Source of the DNA: Monocercomonoides exilis
Taxonomy: Eukaryota > Preaxostyla > Oxymonadida > Polymastigidae
Assembly (NCBI GenBank): GCA_001643675.2
Contig: LSRY02000042.1
Location: 315,001 to 370,000, forward strand
Length of the DNA stretch: 55,000 nucleotides
Direction: 5' to 3'
The notes under the pieces are model-generated. The model worked only from the letters and a program-made list of their open reading frames with translations, did not search any database and was not told the origin of the DNA. Positions 1 to 8,690 of this stretch are shown here, one piece after another. Position 1 is the first letter of the stretch. Every line of letters starts with the position of its first letter. A program made the position numbers and the translations under genes.

Positions 1-345
1 TTTTCCTTCTTTAAATGCAGTTAAAACTGTATCAGTATTCAACTTGGAGTCTTCGGAAAATCCATTAACAATAAAACACTCGTCAAAGTGCTTGTGAAGT
101 GAAGCAATTGGCTTATTCAACAAAGCTCGTCTTTTTTCCAAAAGAGCTTCATAACAATTCATTTTTTGTGGAGTTGAACACAAAGAATCAATTTTTGATA
201 AAGCTTCTTCGAAATGATGAATTTCTTCTGTATAAAGCGGATCAAATGGTGAAGCTAATTGTAACGCGCTTTGTTCATGTAAAAGTGCTTGTTTTATTTG
301 TAACAAAATCTGTTCAATATTTTTGAAACGTTCCAAATTTGTCAT
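1..345 (-). CDS. Unrecognised helical protein, N-terminal part (runs off the window)
   Basis: The minus strand is open from an ATG at 345 to the window edge, giving 115 residues with no stop. The protein starts MTNLERFKNIEQILLQIKQA and continues as amphipathic helix rich in Leu, Glu and Lys, with a second helical stretch around EALLEKRRALLNK. This could be the N-terminal coiled coil of a tethering or scaffold protein; an exocyst Exo70-type start is one possibility, but no diagnostic motif is present. It is transcribed away from NECAP, leaving about 290 bases of AT-rich sequence between the two starts that probably holds both promoters. That the frame is coding is fairly sure, because it has no stop and ordinary amino-acid usage in an AT-rich background. 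The function is not known. Confidence 0.6.
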   Translation of the reverse strand, partial: MTNLERFKNIEQILLQIKQALLHEQSALQLASPFDPLYTEEIHHFEEALSKIDSLCSTPQKMNCYEALLEKRRALLNKPIASLHKHFDECFIVNGFSEDSKLNTDTVLTAFKEGK

Positions 346-636
346 TAATCAGTGAAAATGCTTTTAAAAAACAAAATTGATAAAAAATTCGCATATAACA
401 GAAAAATGATATAAAATATTTTCAGTGAAGACATTAAATAACCTGTACAGCTAAAAATAACCCGCTGTCAAAAACAATAATAATTAGAATTAATTATGAA
501 GGGTTCTCAAATGGCAGAAATCAATATAAAATGTGTTTAACATAACAATAAATAGGAATTATTGATGAAATCACTTTCAACAAACAAACTCAATTACTGG
601 ATAGTGGGCTATCTTGATCAAGAAATTTTTATTTTG

Positions 637-2819
637 ATGACAGAAATTGAACTTACGCTGACTGTGGTGCCTGAATGCTTCGTTTATCGTCTTGGCCCTA
701 GACCATCAGCTGCAGGATACATGTATGAAATTTAAAGCATTCTACATACATTTCGAATTTCTGCTTTTCAGGTGCCGTGATTGGAAGCCAGAGGATCACA
801 TTTGGACTGGAAAAGTGACTGTGACCGCAAAAGGTGATTTATGCAACATACGTCTTGAAGATCCAAAAACTGGTATATACTTCTTTCTCATGGTTCAATT
901 AAATGTTTTTCTTCAGGCGAAGTTTTTGCAAATTGCCCTGTGGCCGAAACAGGACCAAGTGCTGTCGAAAGAGCACTTGATTCTTCACGGTACTTCATTG
1001 TGCGAGTCGATGATGGTCAAGGTAATTTAAAATGATTTATTATTTATTTGTGGTTTAAAAGCTGTTCATGTGGCTCTATTCCAAAATTAACATCTCTTTT
1101 TAAGGACATCACGCGTTTGTTGGTCTTGGTTTTGAAACTCGGGAATATGCATTCGATTTTATGCACACCATATCCGAACATTTTCGGTTTGAATTTGAAT
1201 AATGTTTATCAATGAAAAAATAAAACCCTCTTTTAATACTTGATTTAAATTGATAGTCGATTGAGAGAAGACAAAGAAGCAGCAGCGCATCCTATTTCTC
1301 AGGTTCCTGTGAAGGATTGGTCATTAAAAGAAGGAGAAAAAATATCTGTCAAATTGAATTTGAAGGTTTTATAAATTATCATTGGTTATATTTGATTCAA
1401 TTAAATTTCAAAATACTCATTTTTTTTTTATTTTTTGATATTAAAAACAAATAACTTTTTAATTGACATTGATTAATTTTTTATCTTTTTTTTTATTCAT
1501 TTTATCAATCTCAAATTTTTTTCGGTTTTTTTCTCTTTTTCTTTTTCTCTCTCTCGAAAATCCTTCTTCTTCTTCTTCTTCTTCTTCTTCTTCTTCTTCT
1601 TCTTCTTCTTCTTCTTCTTCTTCTTCTTCTTCTTCTTCTTCTTCTTCTTCTTCTTCTTCTTCTTCTTCTTCTTCTTCTTCTTCTTCTTCTTCTTCTTCTT
1701 CTTCTTCTTCTTCTTCTTCTTCTTCTTCTTCTTCTTCTTCTTCTTCTTTTCTTTTTCTTCTTCTTCTTCTTCTTTTATTATTATTATTATTATTATTAAT
1801 TTGTTAATTAATTTTTATTTTTTAAAATCTTTTCAGCCCTCCTCCCGCCAAAAGTCCACTGAAGGCGCAACCTCCAGCGGAGGCAGTGATTTCCTCCTTC
1901 CTCCTGAAGAAGACACAGCACATGTGAAGAAATTGCATTCAACTGCTGCAAAACCAGCTCAAGTTTCACAGCCAGTTCAATCAACACAATCAGCACAAGC
2001 AACAGCAGCTAGCTTCTTTAATTTCACTTGTATGGATTTTGTGGTTATATTTTTTTCAAAAAAAATTTTTTTTTGTTTGTTACATTTATTTTATTTTATT
2101 TTATATTTCATTAAATTTATAATAATAATAATAATAATTTTTATTTATTTATTTATTAATTTTCTATTTGATTATTTCCGTATATTTCAATTCCAGCAAC
2201 ACCAGCTGTATCTCAAGCCCCTGCACCTGCACCTTCTTCAGCTCCAGTCTCAACCTCTTCTTCTAATTCAACTGATTTCCTCTCCTTCTTCACCACACCT
2301 TCTCCTTCATCATCTTCATCATCTCCTTCTCCTTCTCCTTCAATGCAACAAAACATTGGAGCAATAAACTCGACCTCTTCTTCTTCTTCTTCCACATCTG
2401 CTACTCCTGGTTTCTTTTTCTCTTCTTCTTCCCCTTCTCCTTCACCTTCCTCAAATAGCACAGCCTGGACTGGTTTTAGCTCTGCTCCTTCTCAACCAAT
2501 GCAATCAATGCAACAAACTCAATTTAATCAACCATTCCAAACTTCCCCTCCTTCAACAGTGCAAAGTCAACCTTCTCCTTCTCCTTTTGCTTGGCCTGGG
2601 ATGAGTGGAATGAGTGGAAGCAATGCATTCGGAGGAAGTCAAGTTAATACGCAAACGCAACAGCAGGCTTCTTCTGAGTGTGTTTATGATTTGAAAAGGG
2701 AAAAAAAAAAAATTTTTTTTTTTTTTTTCATATTCCTTTCATTTTCATTCTTTTGTTTTGTTTTCTATATTTATTATATTAATGAATATTTCAGTCCACT
2801 TGCTGGAATCAAATGGTAA
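637..2819 (+). CDS. NECAP-family endocytic adaptor (adaptin-ear-binding coat-associated protein)
   Basis: NECAP proteins bind AP-2 and clathrin-coated vesicle components in endocytosis. Eight exons join in phase: 637-722, 772-872, 917-1021, 1105-1186, 1257-1365, 1837-2029, 2197-2677, 2795-2819 (393 residues). The first about 160 residues follow the NECAP PH-like fold: CFVYRLGPRPSAAGY, then DWKPEDHIWTGKVTV, RLEDPKTGEVFANCPV, ALDSSRYFIVRVDDGQG, HHAFVGLGF and AFDF, each with a recognisable counterpart in animal NECAP1/2. The C-terminal half is a Ser/Pro/Gln-rich low-complexity tail ending in DPLAGIKW, plausibly an ear-binding peptide like the WVQF end of animal NECAPs (inference). The start at 637 gives MTEIELTL, which matches the family's short strand before the conserved block. 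Intron 5 is very long for this genome because it contains a CTT/TTC microsatellite. Confidence 0.9.
1562..1748 (+). repeat. TTC/CTT microsatellite inside NECAP intron 5
   Basis: About 60 uninterrupted TTC units lie in the 471-nt intron 1366-1836, followed by shorter CTT and TTA runs. On the plus strand this is a very long pyrimidine tract upstream of the TTTTCAG acceptor. It translates to poly-Ser or poly-Leu but sits between phase-0 exons, so it is not coding. Confidence 0.9.
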
Positions 2820-3535
2820 ACCTCTTTCCTTCTGCAAAATGAATAGAGAGAGAGAGAGAAAAGGAGAAAGAAAGAAAGAGAAAGGAAAGGAAAGGGGAAA
2901 AAAAAAATAAAGAAAGAGAAAGAAATAATTCCCTTCTTCATTTTTCTTTTTGTTTTTCTTTTCTCTCTTGCAATAGCAATTATTCCGAATATATCATTAA
3001 ATCTAACTGTTATTAGCTCCATTTTCAATGAGAAAGAGTAAATGCTTCTGAAGATTGCATTGATAATTTGAACATTTGGAAAAAATAAGTCAAATATTAT
3101 TTTTTTTAATGATTTTCTTTTATTATTATTTAAATCCTCATTATTAAAATGATGATGATTATTAACAAGACTTTGAGCATTACATTATCACATCAATTAA
3201 CTTTGTTGCAACATGAGGGGAAAAAGAAAAAATATTATTATTATTATTATAATGATCAATATTTCTTGTTTTGCTTTTTGTTTTTTTTGAATCTTTAAAT
3301 AAAAAAATAAATAAAAATAAAAACTTATTGAAATGAATTGAAATGAAACAAAAACAAAAACAAATAAATATTTTAATCATCACCTCCTCTTCCTCCTCCC
3401 TCTTTCTTTTTTTTTCCTCTTCCTCTTTCCTCTTCTCCCTCTTTCCTCTTCTCCCTCTTTCCTCTTCTCCCTCTTTCCTCCTCCCCTTCTTCCTCTTCTC
3501 TCTCTTCTTTCCTCTTCTTCTCCCTCTTCCCCTCC
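2820..3535. other. Intergenic, NECAP and PUF60 3' flanks
   Basis: Convergent 3' flanks of NECAP (+) and PUF60 (-). There is a purine-rich stretch (GA and GAAA units, 2840-2920), AT-rich sequence, and a long CCTCTT-type pyrimidine tract (3380-3535) that leads into the PUF60 3' end. The open frames here on both strands are low-complexity by-products. I see no gene. Confidence 0.6.
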
Positions 3536-5407
3536 TCACAAATCAAACTTCCCACTCAAAAACGCCACAAAGCCATACAAATAAGCTGTCACTTTCCTCT
3601 TGTCAAACAACATCCCATCCAGCGCTTTTCTCGCTGCTTCTGCTTCTTCATGACTAGAAAACTCCACAAACACCCGAACTTCTTCTTTGACTTCGTTTTC
3701 TTCTTGTTTTTTTTCTTTTTCTTTCTCTTTCTCTCCCTTCTCTCCCTTCTCTCCCCTCTTCTTTTCCTCCTTCCTCTTCTTCTTCACCATCACCTGTTTC
3801 ACCGTCACTTGCTTCACATCTCCGTATTTCTGACACTCGCCAAAGACATCTTCCTCCAAATTCTCATCCACTTTGTTCGCATCTACAAGATTCAACAGAC
3901 ATAATATTGGACTTTCATTGGAAGTTTTTGCTTTTTCATCATCGTCTTCTTCTTCTTCTTCTTCTTCGAATTTTTCTCTTTCTCTTTCTCTTTCTCTTTC
4001 TTCATCATTATCATCTTCATCATCTTCATCGTCATCTTCTTCTTCTTCTTCTTTCATTGAATTCCCATTCATTTCCTTCTCCTTCTCTCTCTCAATTTCC
4101 ATCTTCATCTGTTCAGCCATCTTTGCCTGTGCTTTCGCCTGAAATGAAGCTATTACTGGGTTTGTAGATGAAAAAGGCAGTGAAGAAGAAGAAGAAGAAG
4201 AAGAATAAGGAATAGGAAGAGGAGGAGGAAGAGGAGGAAACGGATGAATGAGTGAGGAAGAGGGATCAGTTGAAGGAAAAGAAGAAGAAATAGAAGAAGA
4301 AATAGAAGCAATAGAACCAGCATTAGAAGCAATAGAAGCATTAGAAGCACTTGAATTCGAATACGACACAGGCAGATTCGGGTCGTTCACCCGGAGGTTG
4401 CGCCCGTTCAGAGGGAACTGGTTCATCGTCGCCTTGGCCAGTTGCGCAGACTGCGGGTTGTCGTAGTCAATGAAGCAGAATCCCTTGTGCTTCCCTGTCA
4501 AAGGGTCTGGCACAAGATTCATTGAAACAATGTTCCCGAACGGCGCAAACAGCGCTCGCAGCTCGGGCTCTGTGATGTCGTACGACACGGAGCCGACGTA
4601 AATCCGCGTCAATGGACCATTCTTGGGGGGTGCTGGTGCTGAAAGGCCAGGCTTCATTTGAGGAAATGAGGAAGTCGGCTGGGGTAGTTGCTGAGGCTTC
4701 ATGTGTTGCGAAAAACTATGATCAGGTAGTAACTGTATTCCAGAATTTTGTTTAAAATTGATTGGTTCTTTGGCTAGCTTTGCATCATCTATTCGAATTG
4801 GGCAGGAAAATGAATGGATGATATTTATTTCCTTTCCAAGTATCCGAAAATGATTCATTTCTTGTGCTGCTAAATTCGCAGAATCAATGTTTTCAAATTG
4901 GATCGATGCAATTAAAGACGGATTCAATGAAAACTTATCGCGTCCAATTTTGATTTCAACAATTTTTCCAAATGGATCAAAAAAAGTGTGAAGAAGTGAA
5001 TCAGAAACTGAAGAATGAAGGTTTTGGATAATAATAAATCTTGAAGAAAAAAGCTTTTCTTCATTTTTAGCTTTTTCAATTGCAGTCTTTTTTGCCTCGT
5101 CCTTCAAAATGAAAGAAAGTGTTTCATCGCAGCACAATTGTTGCTTTTGCGACATTTGACTTCTGTACAAATTTGTTTTATCGTAAAAATCAAATTCATC
5201 GTGCGGCACAGACTGAAATGCATGAGCTATTTTTCTACGAAATGATAAACATTTGTCAAATTGAACTTTTTCTTCAATCATTTTTATTATTGTTTCTTCG
5301 ATCAATCTTATTTTGCACTTTGAGAACTCATTCAAATTTGTGTTTGAAGAGAATTTTTCCGATGCAGCCAACATTTTTGGATATTCCTTTTGACTCATCT
5401 GTAACAT
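3536..5407 (-). CDS. PUF60-like splicing factor (two RRMs plus UHM)
   Basis: PUF60 (half pint/FIR) helps U2AF recognise polypyrimidine tracts at 3' splice sites in the nucleus. The single open frame gives about 623 residues from an ATG at 5407. RRM1 lies near residues 120-200 (RFIIIQNLHSSVSDSLLHTF). RRM2 lies near 267-343 (RIYVGSVSYDITEPELRALF; RNP1-like KGFCFIDY). A C-terminal U2AF-homology motif begins near residue 500 (ILCLLNLVDANKVDENLEED ... VRVFVEFSSHEEAEAARKAL, DGMLFDKRKVTAYLY). The order RRM-RRM-UHM and the UHM wording identify PUF60. Long Ser, Asp/Glu and Lys/Glu tracts are inserted between RRM2 and the UHM and inside the UHM. In-frame sequence continues upstream to 5452 but only through a GTG. 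ATGs at 5398 and 5374 are alternatives, and a 5' exon upstream is possible. The 5' end overlaps the first exon of Yip1 on the other strand. Confidence 0.85.
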   Translation of the reverse strand: MLQMSQKEYPKMLAASEKFSSNTNLNEFSKCKIRLIEETIIKMIEEKVQFDKCLSFRRKIAHAFQSVPHDEFDFYDKTNLYRSQMSQKQQLCCDETLSFILKDEAKKTAIEKAKNEEKLFSSRFIIIQNLHSSVSDSLLHTFFDPFGKIVEIKIGRDKFSLNPSLIASIQFENIDSANLAAQEMNHFRILGKEINIIHSFSCPIRIDDAKLAKEPINFKQNSGIQLLPDHSFSQHMKPQQLPQPTSSFPQMKPGLSAPAPPKNGPLTRIYVGSVSYDITEPELRALFAPFGNIVSMNLVPDPLTGKHKGFCFIDYDNPQSAQLAKATMNQFPLNGRNLRVNDPNLPVSYSNSSASNASIASNAGSIASISSSISSSFPSTDPSSSLIHPFPPLPPPLPIPYSSSSSSSSLPFSSTNPVIASFQAKAQAKMAEQMKMEIEREKEKEMNGNSMKEEEEEDDDEDDEDDNDEEREREREREKFEEEEEEEDDDEKAKTSNESPILCLLNLVDANKVDENLEEDVFGECQKYGDVKQVTVKQVMVKKKRKEEKKRGEKGEKGEKEKEKEKKQEENEVKEEVRVFVEFSSHEEAEAARKALDGMLFDKRKVTAYLYGFVAFLSGKFDL

Positions 5408-6123
5408 TTCAAGACGATCAAAGGCAAACAAATGATGATGAGATAGATCCACCGCTTCTGGAAGGTATTTGATTTCTCCATGACTTTCGCTATTATTTAT
5501 TCTTATTTAAAGAGTTGGGCATTGAACCAAAGGAATTCTTAATGCGCTTAATTAGTGTTCTTAATCCATCTGCTAAGGCAAATGCTGACTTGTGGATGGA
5601 TGGAGATATGTCAGGATTTATTCTTTTCGGATTTGCCCTTAGCTTTCTGTTACTTCTGGTTTGTGTAAGTCAGTACTTGCTTCTCTTTATTTATTTTTAA
5701 TTATTTCAGAAAGGCAAAATACATTTTGGATATATTTTTGGTCTTTCTGTAATTGGAGGATTTATGGTGTATTTTCTTATCGATATGATGAGTCAGGGCG
5801 GAAGTATAACTGCATATAATGCGTATTCTGTTCTAGGATTTTGCCTATTTCCTCTCATGTTATTGGCATTGCTGTCTCTCTTTATGAAGTTGTCGTTTGC
5901 TCAATTTTTAACCAATTTTATTTCTTAACATTTTCTAAACTTGTATTTTGTAATGAACAGTGGAGTATTTGGAATAATATGTACAATATTGATATGTGGA
6001 TGGTGTACTATTTCTGCTTCGTTAACATTTGTGGAAATGATGGGGCAAAAAGAATTACTTGCATTAATTTCATATCCACTATTTCTATTCTTCCTCACTT
6101 TCGCTCTAAATACTCTGTTTTGA
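5362..6123 (+). CDS. YIP1/YIPF5-family Golgi-ER membrane protein
   Basis: Yip1/YIPF5 proteins are multi-pass membrane proteins that bind Rab/Ypt GTPases and act in ER-Golgi vesicle traffic. Four exons join in phase: 5362-5464, 5513-5664, 5710-5888, 5961-6123 (198 residues). The cytosolic start has the family's PPLLEELGIEP motif, created by splicing exon 1 to exon 2. Five hydrophobic segments follow (FILFGFALSFLLLLVC, GYIFGLSVIGGFMVYFL, AYSVLGFCLFPLMLLALLSL, GVFGIICTILICGWC and the C-terminal LISYPLFLFFLTFAL), in the same order as YIPF5. AYNAYSVLGFCLFP and GWCTISASLTF match its conserved loops. Exon 1 lies antisense to the PUF60 start; the ATG at 5362 is the first in frame that gives a normal-length N-terminus. 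Confidence 0.88.
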
Positions 6124-6542
6124 ACTCTTCACCATCATGTCACAACATCTCCTTCGCGTATTCGTCACAGCTTCATCTCACACAACTCGTCTTCCTCTAT
6201 TTCAGTATTTTTTTATTGATTTTTAAAAAATTATTTTTTATTTTCATTTATGTTTTTGAAAAGAGAAAAAATCGAATGAATGAAAAAATTGTGTGCGAAC
6301 AGTTTTATAAAAAAACAGAAAAGGTGTTATTTTACAAACTTGGAAATTTTCATAACTGACTGTAGAAAATTCAAAATAAATCGCAAATAATCTTTATGCA
6401 TGAACCAGAAATATTTCAATTTCGAAAAGATAAATTTTTTGTTTAAAAAAAGGAGATTATTTATTTCTTGGTCCGCAAAATAGGCCTTTGCGACAAGGAA
6501 GAATAAAGCGATGCATATCGGTCGAATGACAAAAACAATGTG

Positions 6543-6610
<68 letters not shown>

Positions 6611-6931
6611 GAAACAAAGCAATTTGAAAATTAGAGTTTGGCTACATAAACATTCAATTATTATTGAAATTAATTCCCGCAATGTTGCTTGCCAGATCAA
6701 CCAGTATTTTGCTCAATTCTCTCATTTGTTCAAAATTATCAACTTAACGTTAAAAATAAAAAAACAATAGGGCAAAAATAAAACAAATTCGAATAAAAAC
6801 AAAACACACAAAACAGAAAAAAAGTACACTCGAAAATAAAACCATGAACAGAAAACTGAAGGCAAAAAAGATGAATTATTGGATTGCGCAAAAGCAAATT
6901 CTTTGTTGCAGAGAAACATAAACGATAAGCT
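6124..6931. other. Intergenic with a long poly(T) run
   Basis: The 3' flanks of Yip1 (+) and the Rab gene (-) meet here. The main landmark is an uninterrupted run of about 60 T at roughly 6547-6606, a homopolymer whose true length is hard to sequence. The rest is AT-rich with no supportable gene. Confidence 0.6.
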
Positions 6932-7732
6932 TCAACTCCAACACATAATTCTGTTGGGTTTGGCATCAGCTTGAATTTTCACAACCTGTTGTCCGTCATC
7001 ACTTTTAATGGCTTTTCTTCTTAAAACCGTTCGAATAATATCAAGAAACACTTGTTTGACGATCACGTTGTCTTTCGCTGAAATTTCGAAATGCGTCGTG
7101 TTGCCCTTTGACTCGCACCACTCCTCAGCTTTCCTTGAGGACACAGCTCTCGATTCTTCCAGATCAGTCTTGTTCCCGATTACAAAAAATGGAAAATGCT
7201 TCGGAACTGGAGGCTTATTTTGGCGCAGAAATTCGTCTCTCCAATATTCTAATTTGTCAAACGATTTTGGTGAAGTCACGTCGTAAACAAGGATGCACAC
7301 ATCCATCTTCCAGTAAAAACTTAATCCAATAGAACCAAATCGTTCCACTTGGACTACAGATTTCAAAATAATAAAATTTCGCACAGACATTTTGAAAAAA
7401 AGAATAAATCATTTGACTTGTATTCATGATAAAAGAAAGAGCAAACATATATCATATATTTTGAGGATCACATTCCTTCCATCAACAACGACTTCCTGCA
7501 CATTGCAAACATCAATCAAAATTTCGACAAATTGATGAATGAAAATCCATTCATCCTATGCATTTGAAGCAAATTTCAAACAAATAAGGCAAACCTTTTT
7601 CACTGCATCATCATGGATTGTCAAGGATCCATTATCAAATTTATCATGAATAAATTGATAAAACAAAGATGTTTTCCCGACTCCATATTCGCCAAGTGCA
7701 ATAACCTTTAATGAAACAGGCCTAGTTGACAT
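6932..7732 (-). CDS. Rab7-like small GTPase with a degenerate G3 motif
   Basis: Rab7-type GTPases direct late endosome and lysosome (or vacuole) traffic. Three exons join in phase: 7595-7732, 7447-7495, 6932-7353 (202 residues). The P-loop is GEYGVGKTS near residue 14. Switch I keeps its Thr (LTIHDD). G4 is GNKTDL and G5 is ISAKD. The blocks YWRDEFL, HFPFFVIGNKTDLEESRAVS and EEWCESKGNTTHFEISAKD are strongly Rab7-like. The G3/switch II motif, normally DTAGQE, reads DIFQVE across the second splice junction, so the Gly and the catalytic Gln are replaced. The C-terminus is MCWS, with one Cys at position -3 instead of the usual CXC pair. Both changes point to an atypical, perhaps poorly hydrolysing GTPase. 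A different second splice site could change DIF but not QVE. Confidence 0.85.
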
Positions 7733-8690
7733 CAACCCCGCGCTGCTCTCGAAAACTCAATCTTTTTTCTTCACTTCTCAGAAATAAATTAGTTATGGTA
7801 TCAATATTTTGGATCGTATTTCTGTATTCTTTTTTTTTTTTTAAACTGCAAGCTTCTTGAAAAGTAATCTATGAATTTTCCTCTTCGCAAAACAACAATG
7901 TTTATTAAATATTTTTGATTTCTTTCTTTAATTCAAAACTATGCTGATGAAGTTGGGTGATTTGAATAATGGAGATTTTTTTAATAACCATACATTAATT
8001 TGAATCAATGACTCTCAATTCAAATAAAAGGGCAATTATTAAAAATCAACACGGGAAAAAAAATTAGAAAATGGGTGATTTTTTTTGATATCATGAAAAA
8101 TTCCGACGTTTGATCAAAAAAATTTTTCATTAAGGGTTGGGTTGATTAGAAAATATTTTTGTTTAATTATGCAAAAATATTCATTAATATATGATTATTA
8201 TTTATTATTTGTTGATTTTAATTTGTTTCCAATTGTTTTTATTTCATATTTTATAAAAATTATAAAATATTAATCAAAAATATAAAGAATTCAATAAAAA
8301 GAACAAGATGCTTGCTTAATCGTTAATACAACATGATAATAATAACTTCGATACGTTATTAATCAATTTTTTATATAAAAACTTGTTTTATGATGTCATT
8401 TCAAAGTATTTTAGAAATTGAAATTGAAGATCAAAAAACTTTAGATAAAAACAATCAATTTTCAATAATAAACATTGAAAAATATGATGGAAACACATAA
8501 TATTTGTAGAAAAAACTATTGTTTATTGTTAATAATTGTTTTTAAATTAATAATTCTGGAAATTAGTTATTCAAATTAATTGATCAAAGCTATTGAAAAA
8601 AAATACAAAGAAATTATGAATAAATAAATAGAAATACAAATATTTCTGTTTCAGATACAACAAAATATTTTGATGAACAGCTGGCTTTAT
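7733..8690. other. AT-rich intergenic containing the left boundary of the island
   Basis: Upstream of the Rab start the sequence is very AT-rich with short poly(T) and no convincing frame. The only structure I see is the terminal inverted match at 8072-8094. Base composition becomes GC-richer at about 8690, where decayed coding sequence starts. Confidence 0.5.
8072..8094 (+). repeat. Left terminal inverted repeat of the 30.7-kb island (candidate)
   Basis: Reads TGGGTGATT, six more T, then GATATCAT. The exact reverse complement is at 38740-38762, a 23-base identity including an eight-T run. It begins TGGGTGATT like the mariner-type ends elsewhere in the window (38998, 14110), but the flanks are not TA and I see no target-site duplication. 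Confidence 0.5.

Noticed and set aside
1463-1807. Poly-Ser/poly-Leu open frame
   Set aside because: It is the TTC microsatellite within a NECAP intron; the flanking exons join in phase without it.
5408-5452. N-terminal extension of PUF60 to 5452
   Set aside because: That start is GTG, not ATG, and the region is coding for Yip1 on the other strand.
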